Assembly (NCBI RefSeq): GCF_014654895.1 | Contig: NZ_BNBE01000003.1 | Span: 834,501 to 898,500 of the forward strand | Direction of reading: 5' to 3' | Source of the DNA: Streptomyces filamentosus | GTDB taxonomy: Bacteria > Actinomycetota > Actinomycetes > Streptomycetales > Streptomycetaceae | DNA: 64,000 nt | Shown here: piece by piece, positions 25,439 to 32,685 of the stretch | Layout: every line of letters starts with the position of its first letter | Numbering within the stretch: the first letter of the stretch is position 1 | The notes under the pieces: generated by a model | Database searches by the model: none | The model's input: the letters and a program-made list of their open reading frames with translations, nothing else | What the model was told of the DNA's origin: nothing | Position numbers and translations under genes: made by a program

Positions 25439-26800
25439 ATGGACCGCCGCATTTTCGGGCTGGAGAACGAGTACGGCGTCACATGCACGTTCAGGGGACA
25501 GCGCCGACTGTCTCCCGACGAAGTGGCGCGGTACCTCTTCCGCCGAGTCGTGTCATGGGGCCGCAGCAGCAATGTCTTCCTGCGGAACGGCGCCCGCCTG
25601 TACCTCGACGTGGGTTCGCATCCGGAATACGCCACACCGGAATGCGACGACCTGATCGAACTCGTCACCCACGACAAGGCAGGCGAGCGCATTCTCGAAG
25701 GTCTCCTCGTGGACGCCGAACGCCGCCTGCACGAGGAGGGAATCGCGGGCGACGTCTATCTCTTCAAGAACAACACCGACTCCGCGGGAAACTCCTACGG
25801 CTGCCACGAGAACTATCTCGTCGCCCGCCACGGAGAGTTCTCCCGCCTCGCCGACATCCTCATCCCCTTCCTGGTGACCCGTCAGCTGATCTGCGGCGCG
25901 GGCAAGGTCCTCCAGACCCCGCGCGGCGCCGTCTACTGCGTCTCCCAGCGCGCCGAGCACATCTGGGAGGGTGTCAGCTCCGCCACCACCCGCTCCCGGC
26001 CCATCATCAACACCCGGGACGAGCCGCACGCCGACGCCGAGCGCTACCGCAGGCTCCACGTCATCGTCGGCGACTCCAACATGTCGGAGACGACTATGCT
26101 GCTCAAGGTCGGCGCCACCGACCTCGTGCTGCGCATGATCGAGGCCGGCACGGTGATGCGCGACCTGACCCTGGAGAACCCCATCCGGGCCATCCGCGAG
26201 GTCAGCCACGACATCACCGGCCAGCGCAAGGTGCGCCTGGCCAGCGGCCGCGAGGCCTCCGCCCTGGAGGTGCAGCGCGAGTACTTCGAGAAGGCGTCCG
26301 ACTTCGTCGACCGGCGCGGCATCCGCTCCGGCACGGTCGCTCAGGTGCTCGAACTGTGGGGCCGCACGCTCGACGCGATCGAGCAGGAGGAGCTGGACCG
26401 CATCCAGACGGAGATCGACTGGGTGATGAAGTACAAGCTCATCGAGCGCTACCGCGCCAAGCACAACATGACCATGTCGAACCCGCGGGTCGCCCAGATA
26501 GACCTCGCCTACCACGACATCCACCGCCGCCGCGGGCTGTACTACCTGCTCCAGAAGAACGGACAGGCGGCGCGGATCTGCAACGACGTGAAGATCTTCG
26601 AGGGCAAGTCCGTGCCCCCGCAGACCACCCGGGCCCGGCTCCGCGGCGACTTCATCCGCCGCGCCCAGGAGCAGCGCCGGGACTTCACCGTCGACTGGGT
26701 CCACCTGAAGCTCAACGACCAAGCGCAGCGGACGGTCCTGTGCAAGGACCCCTTCCGCTCGGTCGACGACCGGGTGGAGAAGCTGATCGCCGGTATGTAG
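25439..26800 (+). CDS. pafA: Pup-protein ligase PafA
   Basis: A 453-residue ATP-dependent ligase that joins the C-terminal Glu of Pup to lysine side chains. The catalytic start GLENEYGVTCTF contains the Glu and Asn/Glu pair of the family; HPEYATPECDD, YLFKNNTDSAGNSYGCHENY and PIINTRDEPHADAERYRRLHV are conserved with Dop, which is its paralogue further upstream. The length equals that of mycobacterial PafA. The ATG at 25439 appears leaderless. It is separated from the proteasome genes by a LacI/MFS pair and followed by a strong terminator. Confidence 0.97.
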   Translation: MDRRIFGLENEYGVTCTFRGQRRLSPDEVARYLFRRVVSWGRSSNVFLRNGARLYLDVGSHPEYATPECDDLIELVTHDKAGERILEGLLVDAERRLHEEGIAGDVYLFKNNTDSAGNSYGCHENYLVARHGEFSRLADILIPFLVTRQLICGAGKVLQTPRGAVYCVSQRAEHIWEGVSSATTRSRPIINTRDEPHADAERYRRLHVIVGDSNMSETTMLLKVGATDLVLRMIEAGTVMRDLTLENPIRAIREVSHDITGQRKVRLASGREASALEVQREYFEKASDFVDRRGIRSGTVAQVLELWGRTLDAIEQEELDRIQTEIDWVMKYKLIERYRAKHNMTMSNPRVAQIDLAYHDIHRRRGLYYLLQKNGQAARICNDVKIFEGKSVPPQTTRARLRGDFIRRAQEQRRDFTVDWVHLKLNDQAQRTVLCKDPFRSVDDRVEKLIAGM

Positions 26801-26820
26801 GACGGTCAAAAGGCCGTACG

Positions 26821-26851
26821 AGGGCCCCGCGCGTGCGACGCGCGGGGCCCT
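26821..26851 (+). terminator. Terminator after pafA
   Basis: Perfect 14-bp stem AGGGCCCCGCGCGT / ACGCGCGGGGCCCT with a 3-nt loop. Confidence 0.85.
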
Positions 26852-26872
26852 GGACGTCACGGGACGGTCCCC

Positions 26873-26878
26873 TAGAGT
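26873..26878 (+). promoter_or_regulatory. -10 element of the FKBP lipoprotein gene
   Basis: TAGAGT about 40 nt before the GTG start, after the pafA terminator. Sequence-only call. Confidence 0.35.
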
Positions 26879-26918
26879 GTCCGGACAACTACCGTGCCGT
26901 CTGAGATCTGAGGAACAC

Positions 26919-27857
26919 GTGCGCCGACTTGCCGGCCTTCTCGTCGTCCCGCTGCTGCTGCTGTCGACAGCGGCGTGCGGCAACGACACCAAGGGCTCCG
27001 ATAACGCCTCGATGACCAACGGGCTTCCCGCCATCACCGCAGGCGCGAAGTTCGGGGAGAAGCCGACCCTCGCGAAGGGCGAGGGCGACCCGCCCAAGGA
27101 GCTCAAGGTCAACGTCGTCAGCGAGGGCGACGGCCCCGTGACCAAGGAGGGCGACGCCCTCCAGGTCAACTACCTCGGCCAGACCTGGGACTCGACGACC
27201 CCGTTCGACAACAGCTTCGACCGCGGCGAGCCCTTCACCCTCACCCTCGGCGCCGGCCAGGTCATCAAGGGCTGGGACCAGGGCCTGAAGGGCCAGAAGG
27301 TCGGCAGCCGCGTCGAGATCGGCATCCCGCCGGAGCTCGGCTACGGCGAGCAGGGCTCCCCGCCGAGCATCAAGGGCGGCGCCACCCTGGTCTTCGTCGT
27401 CGACATCCTGAAGGCGACCACCGTCCCGAAGGCCGCCGAGGGCACCGTCGTCGCCCAGGAGAACAAGGACCTGCCCAAGGTCGGCACCAACACCGACGGC
27501 AAGGCCCCCTCGCTGACCGTGCCGAAGACGGACCCGCCGAAGGAGCTCGTCTCGAACTACGTCATCGAGGGCAAGGGCGAGGCCGTCAAGGCGAGCGACA
27601 CCCTGACCGTCCAGTACCAGGGCGTGCTCTGGAAGGACGGCAAGAAGTTCGACAGCTCCTACGACCGGGGAGCCCCGGCCACCTTCCAGCTCGGGGGCGT
27701 CATCAAGGGCTGGAGCAAGGGCCTGGAGGGCAAGAAGGTCGGCAGCCGCGTGCTGCTCGTCGTCCCGCCGGCCGACGGCTACGGCGACCAGGCCCAGGGC
27801 CCCATCCCGGCGAAGTCGACGCTCGTCTTCACCGTGGACATCCTGGCCAAGCAGTAG
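26919..27857 (+). CDS. Exported tandem FKBP-type peptidyl-prolyl isomerase (lipoprotein)
   Basis: A 312-residue protein with a signal peptide ending STAAC, where Cys20 is a plausible lipid-modified residue, and two FKBP domains (about 60-170 and 200-312). Both domains carry GD-x-LxVxYxG, an FD-S/N-Sxxx-G loop, VIKGWxxGLxGxKVGSR and a final LVFxVDIL strand. The likely role is folding of secreted proteins at the outer membrane face. The first domain is closer to a full active site; the second has some loop shortening. The GTG start at 26919 has TGAGGA upstream. Next to it is a single-domain cytoplasmic FKBP. Confidence 0.92.
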   Translation: MRRLAGLLVVPLLLLSTAACGNDTKGSDNASMTNGLPAITAGAKFGEKPTLAKGEGDPPKELKVNVVSEGDGPVTKEGDALQVNYLGQTWDSTTPFDNSFDRGEPFTLTLGAGQVIKGWDQGLKGQKVGSRVEIGIPPELGYGEQGSPPSIKGGATLVFVVDILKATTVPKAAEGTVVAQENKDLPKVGTNTDGKAPSLTVPKTDPPKELVSNYVIEGKGEAVKASDTLTVQYQGVLWKDGKKFDSSYDRGAPATFQLGGVIKGWSKGLEGKKVGSRVLLVVPPADGYGDQAQGPIPAKSTLVFTVDILAKQ

Positions 27858-27889
27858 AGGGTTCCCGCGCGTCCCGGGCCGCCTCGCGA

Positions 27890-27895
27890 TAGGTT
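27890..27895 (+). promoter_or_regulatory. -10 element before the small FKBP gene
   Basis: TAGGTT about 60 nt upstream of the start at 27954, suggesting a separate promoter. Weak call. Confidence 0.3.
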
Positions 27896-27953
27896 GGGCG
27901 GGTCGCGCGGGCCATCGTCCGCGCGGTTTCATCCGTATGAGGAGCACACTGCA

Positions 27954-28334
27954 GTGAGCATCGAGAAGCCCGAGGTCGACTTCCCGGGCGGCGAGCCGCC
28001 GGCCGACCTGGAGATCAAGGACATCTGGGAGGGCGACGGCGAGGTCGCCGCCGCCGGTGACACCGTCAACGTCCACTACGTCGGTGTCTCCTTCGACTCC
28101 GGCGAGGAGTTCGACGCCTCCTGGAACCGCGGCACCCCGCTGGAGTTCCCGCTCGGTGCCGGCATGGTCATCCAGGGCTGGGACCGCGGCGTCCAGGGCA
28201 TGAAGGTCGGCGGCCGCCGCCAGCTGATCATCCCCGCCCACCTCGCCTACGGCGACCGCGGCGCGGGCGGCAAGATCGGCCCCGGCGAGACCCTGATCTT
28301 CGTCTGCGACCTGGTGGGCGTGAAGAAGGGCTGA
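27954..28334 (+). CDS. Single-domain FKBP-type peptidyl-prolyl cis-trans isomerase
   Basis: A 126-residue cytoplasmic proline isomerase without signal peptide. It has the whole FKBP fold: VNVHYVGVSFDSGEEFD, the FPLGAGMVIQGWDRGVQGMKVGG core containing the active-site Trp, and IPAHLAYGDRG. GTG 27954 is chosen for AGGAG upstream; this gives the usual start VSIEKPEVDFPGGEPP. It lies between a secreted tandem FKBP gene and pafB, and ends at a textbook terminator. Confidence 0.95.
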   Translation: MSIEKPEVDFPGGEPPADLEIKDIWEGDGEVAAAGDTVNVHYVGVSFDSGEEFDASWNRGTPLEFPLGAGMVIQGWDRGVQGMKVGGRRQLIIPAHLAYGDRGAGGKIGPGETLIFVCDLVGVKKG

Positions 28335-28352
28335 TCCGGCCCCGCGTCCCCA

Positions 28353-28392
28353 CCGAGGGCCCCCGCCTGCACGGCGGGGGCCCTCGGCTTTT
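28353..28392 (+). terminator. Rho-independent terminator after FKBP gene
   Basis: Perfect 15-bp stem CCGAGGGCCCCCGCC and its complement, 5-nt loop TGCAC, followed by CTTTT. The T-run makes it one of the most classical terminators in the window. Confidence 0.92.
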
Positions 28393-28429
28393 GTCCGGAC
28401 ACCCCGGGGCGGTACGGTCGGACGTCCGA
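28391..28429 (+). promoter_or_regulatory. pafB-pafC promoter with palindrome at the start site
   Basis: TTGTCC (28391-28396), a 16-nt spacer and TACGGT (28413-28418) make a standard promoter. The perfect palindrome TCGGACGTCCGA (28418-28429) overlaps the expected start of transcription, a place suited to repression or autoregulation. The spacing does not fit the PafBC-dependent motif. Confidence 0.55.
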
Positions 28430-28461
28430 GAACGGAACCGGGAAGAGGGTGCAGGGCGTCC

Positions 28462-29418
28462 ATGGCGATTGCCAAGGCCGAGCGGCTCATGAATCTCGCG
28501 CTGTGCCTGCTCGGGACGCGCCGCGCCCTCAGCAAGCGCGAGCTGCGCGGCTCCATCGAGGCGTACATGGAGGCCAGCGGGGACGAGGCCTTCAACCGCA
28601 TGTTCGAGCGCGACAAGGACGACCTGCGCGAGCTCGGACTGGTGATCGAGACCGTCGAGAACCTCGACGGAGAGACCGGCTACCTCGCGCGCCGCGACTC
28701 CAACCGCCTCCCGCCCATCACCCTGGACGCCGAGGAGGCCGCCGCGCTCGGCCTCGCCGCCAAGGTCTGGCAGCAGGCCCGCCTCGCCGGCGCCGCCAGC
28801 GGCGCCCTCCAGAAGCTGCGCGCCGCCGGCATGCCCGAGGCCGAGGACGCGTACGAGCACCACCCCAGCGCCCTCGAACCCCGCATCCCGGTCCACGAGG
28901 CCGCCTTCGAGCCGCTGATGCTCGCCTGCCGCGACCGGCGCCCCGTCGTCTTCGAGTACCGCAAGGCCAACGCCGCCCGCCCCGAGCCCCGCCAGGTCGA
29001 GCCCTGGACGCTGGAGTGCTGGCGCGGCCACTGGTACCTGGCCGGCTGGGACCGCGACCGCGGCGCCGAGCGCGTCTTCCGCCTCTCCCGCATCACCGGG
29101 AAGGTCCGCTCCCGGGCCGGCGCCTTCACCGCGCCCGTGCCCGACGCCGTCACCGTCCGCGAGACCGTGGAGAGCTGGGCGGGGGAGACCGCCACCCGCT
29201 CCGCCCGGATCCGGCTGCGCGCCGGCTGCGGCTACCCGCTGCGGGCCCGCGCCACCGAGACGAGCGAGGGCGCCGACGGCTGGGACGAGCTGGAGATCCC
29301 GTACGGGCACGGCCTCGACGCCTGGCTCGTCGAGTTCGGTCCCGACGTCGTCGTACTGGAACCGGCCGACCTGCGGGCCGACGTGGTGGAGCGGCTGCGC
29401 GCCGTCGCCAAGGGCTGA
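28462..29418 (+). CDS. pafB: WYL-domain DNA-damage regulator PafB
   Basis: A 318-residue transcription factor with an N-terminal helix-turn-helix (residues about 1-60, AERLMNLALCLLGTRRALSKRELR) and a WYL domain in the middle (PWTLECWRGHWYLAGWDRDR, about 178-200), plus the C-terminal extension typical of this subgroup. Together with PafC it activates the LexA-independent DNA-damage regulon in mycobacteria. Gene order pafA - FKBP - pafB-pafC-tatA-tatC is the normal actinobacterial arrangement. pafC starts 17 nt after its stop, so the two are cotranscribed. Confidence 0.94.
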   Translation: MAIAKAERLMNLALCLLGTRRALSKRELRGSIEAYMEASGDEAFNRMFERDKDDLRELGLVIETVENLDGETGYLARRDSNRLPPITLDAEEAAALGLAAKVWQQARLAGAASGALQKLRAAGMPEAEDAYEHHPSALEPRIPVHEAAFEPLMLACRDRRPVVFEYRKANAARPEPRQVEPWTLECWRGHWYLAGWDRDRGAERVFRLSRITGKVRSRAGAFTAPVPDAVTVRETVESWAGETATRSARIRLRAGCGYPLRARATETSEGADGWDELEIPYGHGLDAWLVEFGPDVVVLEPADLRADVVERLRAVAKG

Positions 29419-29435
29419 GGGGGAGAACGAACCGC

Positions 29436-30389
29436 ATGGCTGCCAACGCGATCGACCAGACGAGGCGGATGCTCTCCCTCGTCACCTACCTCCGCGAGCG
29501 CCCCGGCGCCCACGTCGCCGACGTGGCCCGCGCCTTCGGCATCACCGAGGACGAGCTGATCTCCGACCTCGACGTGCTGCCCATGTGCGGCACCAGCTTC
29601 CGGGGCGGCGACCTCCTCGACATCGACACCGACGGCGACCGGATCTGGTGGCACAACCCGGACGACGTCGCCGAGCCGCTGCGGCTCGCCGCCGACGAGG
29701 CCACCGCGCTGCTCGTCGCCGCCCGCGCCGTCGCCACCCTGCCGGGGCTCCGCGAGGGCGACCGGGACGCGCTGGTCCGCGCCACCGCCAAGCTGGAGGC
29801 CGCCGCCGGCGAGGTGGCCGGCGCCAGCTCCCGCCTGTCGGTCACCTTCGAGTCCGAGGGCGGCGTCTTCGCCGAGGTCGACCGGGCCATCTCCGAGCGC
29901 CGCCGCCTCTGGGTGCGCTACTACTCCCCGGCCCGCGACGAGCTCACCGAGCGCGAGGTCGACCCCATCCGCCTCTTCGCCGTCGGCCACACCTACATGG
30001 AGGCGTGGTGCCGGCTCTCCGAGGCGCGCCGCACCTTCCGGCTGGACCGGGTCGCCGAGATCCGGATCCTGGAGGAGGCCGCCGCGCCGCCGGAGCTGGA
30101 GCTGCGGGACCTGTCCGAGGGACTCGTCCAGCCCTCGGCCGACGACCCCGAGGTGGTGGTCGAGGTCGGCCCCGGCGGCCGCTGGGTCGCCGAGTACTAC
30201 CCGCACGACCGGGCCGAGGAGCTGCCCGACGGCGGACTGCGGATCACCCTGCGCACCCCCGACCCGGCCTCCCTGAAGCGGCTCGCGCTGCGACTGGGCA
30301 GCGACGGACGGATCGTCTCGCCGTCCGGCCTCGCGGACAGCGCCCGGGAGGCGGCGACCGCCGCGCTCGCCGCGTACGAGGGTGTGTGA
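29436..30389 (+). CDS. pafC: WYL-domain DNA-damage regulator PafC
   Basis: A 317-residue partner and paralogue of PafB. An N-terminal winged helix (RRMLSLVTYLRERPGAHVADVARAFGI), a WYL domain (VDPIRLFAVGHTYMEAWCRLSEA, about residues 178-200) and a C-terminal WCX-like extension are seen. The WYL motif itself is altered here (YMEAWC in place of WYL). ATG 29436 with GGGGGAGAA in front is used; the frame stays open far upstream across pafB but that is a shadow. It should act with PafB as the single-stranded-DNA-sensing activator of RecA-NDp promoters. Confidence 0.93.
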   Translation: MAANAIDQTRRMLSLVTYLRERPGAHVADVARAFGITEDELISDLDVLPMCGTSFRGGDLLDIDTDGDRIWWHNPDDVAEPLRLAADEATALLVAARAVATLPGLREGDRDALVRATAKLEAAAGEVAGASSRLSVTFESEGGVFAEVDRAISERRRLWVRYYSPARDELTEREVDPIRLFAVGHTYMEAWCRLSEARRTFRLDRVAEIRILEEAAAPPELELRDLSEGLVQPSADDPEVVVEVGPGGRWVAEYYPHDRAEELPDGGLRITLRTPDPASLKRLALRLGSDGRIVSPSGLADSAREAATAALAAYEGV

Positions 30390-30485
30390 GCCGTTCTCGA
30401 ACGCCCCTCGCACCTCGGGGGCGGGTGTCATGAAGGTGTGGGGAGTCCGGGCCGGGATGGCCCGGACCGGGGAAAGTTGGGGGAA

Positions 30486-30740
30486 ATGTCCGTGATGTCC
30501 ACCGTGACGGCTTCGGTGACCCCGGTCCTCTTCAAGGCCGCCTGCCCCGACTGCCGCTGCCGCTTCGAACTCGCCGCCGGCGCCCTGCGCCTGGCCATCG
30601 GAGCCAGCCGCCGCACCACCTTCTACTCCTTCACCTGCCCGGAGTGCGGCAGCTCCGTCCGCAAGCCCGCGGGCGAGCGCATCGTCGAACTCCTCACCGT
30701 CGGCGGCGTCCGCACCCTCCGCCTCCACACCACCGCCTGA
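30486..30740 (+). CDS. Small zinc-ribbon-like protein
   Basis: An 84-residue protein I cannot name. It has two cysteine knuckles, ACPDCRC (Cys20, 23, 25) and TCPECG (Cys51, 54), which fit a single zinc ribbon, followed by a short C-terminal strand region. Such small zinc proteins often bind nucleic acid or protein, but no function should be assumed. The ATG at 30486 has GGGGGA 2 nt upstream and AAAGTTGGGG slightly further; a second in-frame ATG at 30495 is possible. It stands between pafC and tatA on the same strand. Confidence 0.75.
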   Translation: MSVMSTVTASVTPVLFKAACPDCRCRFELAAGALRLAIGASRRTTFYSFTCPECGSSVRKPAGERIVELLTVGGVRTLRLHTTA

Positions 30741-30763
30741 CCGGCCCGCCGCCCGCCAGGGAC

Positions 30764-30769
30764 TAGGCT
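30764..30769 (+). promoter_or_regulatory. -10 element of the small membrane protein gene
   Basis: TAGGCT lies 6 nt before the ATG at 30776 with no ribosome site, indicating a leaderless transcript. Confidence 0.45.
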
Positions 30770-30775
30770 CGGCAC

Positions 30776-30973
30776 ATGCTCTGGCCCATGCTCGCGATCG
30801 CCCTCGGTTTCCTCGGCCTCGCCGTCCTCGGCGTCCTCGCCGTCAAGGTCTTCCTGGAGGTCCGGCGCCTCGGCCGTCAAGTGGAAGTCACCACACAGCG
30901 GATCCAGCGCGCCGCCGAGGACCTGGAGAGCGCCGCGACCGGACTGGCCCGAACCGGTCGCTCCCTGCCCTGA
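30776..30973 (+). CDS. Small single-pass membrane protein with coiled-coil tail
   Basis: A 65-residue protein of unknown function. One hydrophobic helix (residues about 3-25, ending KVFLEVRRLGRQ) is followed by an amphipathic stretch (EVTTQRIQRAAEDLESAATGLA) that can form a coiled coil on the cytoplasmic side. The shape is reminiscent of small divisome or phage-shock membrane proteins, but no family can be named. The gene is probably leaderless. It sits between pafC and tatA, and I would keep it because codon bias matches its neighbours and no larger frame overlaps it. Confidence 0.65.
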   Translation: MLWPMLAIALGFLGLAVLGVLAVKVFLEVRRLGRQVEVTTQRIQRAAEDLESAATGLARTGRSLP

Positions 30974-31160
30974 GTCGGTGCCGTACGGTGCCCGTATCGA
31001 GGCTGATCAGGGCCTCTCGGACGCAATCGCGAGTATGCAAGGGCATTGCCCGGCGTTTACTCCTGCGGGTTACGATCGCAGACAGCGCGGATGGCCGGAC
31101 GCATGTCCGACCGGCCGGGCACGCACTCCAATGTCGCCTCGGTGAAGAAGGTAAACAGCT

Positions 31161-31448
31161 ATGGGTAGGCTCGGCCCCACCGAGATCATTCTCATCCTCG
31201 TCGTCATCATCCTGCTGTTCGGCGCCAAGAAGCTCCCGGACATGGCGCGCTCGCTGGGCAAGTCCGCCCGCATCCTCAAGAGCGAGGCCAAGGCGATGAA
31301 GAACGACGACCAGCAGAGCGCCCCCGCCGACCCGCCGCAGCCCGCCGCCCAGGACCAGCAGGCGGCCCCGCGGACCATCCAGGCCGCCCCCGGCGACGTC
31401 ACCAGCTCGCGTCCCGTCGCCGAGTCCACGGACACCACCAAGCGCTGA
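31161..31448 (+). CDS. tatA: Twin-arginine translocase subunit TatA
   Basis: A 95-residue component that polymerises to form the Tat export path for folded proteins. The N-terminal membrane helix (residues 7-21, TEIILILVVIILLFG) is followed by the conserved FGxKKLPD hinge and an amphipathic helix (MARSLGKSARILKSEAKAM), then an unstructured Pro/Gln-rich tail. ATG 31161 has GAAGGT upstream. tatC follows after 62 nt, the usual actinobacterial arrangement, with tatB elsewhere. Confidence 0.96.
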   Translation: MGRLGPTEIILILVVIILLFGAKKLPDMARSLGKSARILKSEAKAMKNDDQQSAPADPPQPAAQDQQAAPRTIQAAPGDVTSSRPVAESTDTTKR

Positions 31449-31510
31449 CCCGCCCCGTCGCGGCCGCCGCAACCGGGCGGCGGCCAGCCGCATCGAGATG
31501 AGGACGTGGG

Positions 31511-32458
31511 TTGCTCAAGTCTGCCCGCAAGCAGGAGAAGGATCCCGAGGGCCGGATGCCCCTCGTGGAGCACCTGCGCGAACTCCGCAACCGCCTGGCG
31601 AAGGCTCTCCTCGCCATCGCGGCGGTGACCATCGTCGCCCTCGTGTACAGCGAGAAACTGCTGCAATTCCTGTCGCAGCCCGTGCCTCGATGCCCCGAGG
31701 GCGTCACCAGTGACGGCGGCAACTGCGCGACCGTCACCTTCCAGACGCTGATGGCCCCCTTCAGCACCACGATCCAGGTGTCGCTGACGGCGGGCCTCGT
31801 GCTCGCCAGTCCCGTCTGGCTCTACCAGCTGTGGGCCTTCATCGCCCCCGGGCTGCACAAGAACGAGAAGAAGTACACGTACGCCTTCGTCGGCGCGGCC
31901 GTGCCGCTCTTCGGCGCCGGCGCCTACCTCGCGTACCTCATCCTCCCCATCAGCGTGAAGGTCCTCATCAGCCTCACGCCCAGCGGCTCCGCGAACCTCC
32001 TGGCGCTGAACGACGTCCTCGACTTCACCCTGCGCATGGTGCTCGTCTTCGGCCTCGCCTTCGAGCTCCCGCTCATCCTGGTGATGCTCAACCTGACCGG
32101 GGTGCTCTCCGGCCGCCGCATGGCCGGCTGGTGGCGCGGCGTGATCATGGGCGTCTTCGTCTTCGGCGCCGTCATCACCCCCACCACCGACCCCGTCGGC
32201 ATGATCGCCCTCGCCGGACCGATCACCCTCCTCTACTTCCTCGCCGTCGGCTTCTCGCTGCTCAACGACCGGCGACGGGCCCGCGCGAACCCCGACGCGG
32301 AGCTCTCCGACGACGAGGCGTCGGTGCTCGACCTCACCCCCGAGCCCATCGGCGCCCTCGACTCCGTCCCCGCTGCCCGGGCCCTGCCCGAGCAGGCGTC
32401 CGGCGACACGGACGGCGCCCGCGCCCACCGCGCCGGCGGGTACGACGACATCACCTGA
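31511..32458 (+). CDS. tatC: Twin-arginine translocase subunit TatC
   Basis: A 315-residue receptor of the Tat pathway with six membrane helices. Signatures are MPLVEHLRELRNRL in the N-terminal cytoplasmic segment, the periplasmic loop FQTLMAPFSTT and the FAFELPLILV-like region of helix 4, including its conserved Glu. The C-terminal tail is long and acidic/Ala-rich, about 50 residues beyond the last helix. The start is a TTG at 31511, weakly preceded by GAGGA; no ATG or GTG in frame is better. A terminator follows. Confidence 0.95.
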   Translation: MLKSARKQEKDPEGRMPLVEHLRELRNRLAKALLAIAAVTIVALVYSEKLLQFLSQPVPRCPEGVTSDGGNCATVTFQTLMAPFSTTIQVSLTAGLVLASPVWLYQLWAFIAPGLHKNEKKYTYAFVGAAVPLFGAGAYLAYLILPISVKVLISLTPSGSANLLALNDVLDFTLRMVLVFGLAFELPLILVMLNLTGVLSGRRMAGWWRGVIMGVFVFGAVITPTTDPVGMIALAGPITLLYFLAVGFSLLNDRRRARANPDAELSDDEASVLDLTPEPIGALDSVPAARALPEQASGDTDGARAHRAGGYDDIT

Positions 32459-32498
32459 CGCCACCCGGCCCGGCCGCCCGCCCGCGGCCCGGGTCTCC

Positions 32499-32531
32499 GC
32501 GAAGCCCCCGGACACCGTCCGGGGGCTTCGC
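32499..32531 (+). terminator. Terminator after tatC
   Basis: Perfect 15-bp stem GCGAAGCCCCCGGAC / GTCCGGGGGCTTCGC with the 3-nt loop ACC. Confidence 0.88.
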
Positions 32532-32652
32532 CGTGCCAAGGGGCCCGCCGTCACGCGGCGCGCCCGCCGGGTCACCCGGGACGCCCGGCCCGCGCCGCCC
32601 CGCGCCCGCCCGCTGAACGCGCCGCCGAAGCCCGTCGATAAAGATCGCGTCA

Positions 32653-32675
32653 CTGTCGGAGGTGGCGGGTAGGCT
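32653..32675 (+). promoter_or_regulatory. RecA-NDp-like promoter motif of the HelY-type helicase
   Basis: CTGTCGGAG-N8-TAGGCT matches the motif tTGTCRGTG-N8-TAnnnT with one mismatch (A for T in the GTG part) and exact spacing. The ATG lies 10 nt after the -10, so the mRNA has little or no leader. PafBC dependence is inference. Confidence 0.6.
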
Positions 32676-32685
32676 CGAAGACAAG

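Noticed and set aside
28391..28418. pafBC promoter as a RecA-NDp promoter
   Set aside because: TTGTCC lacks the RGTG part and the distance to TACGGT is too long; it fits an ordinary -35/-10 promoter.
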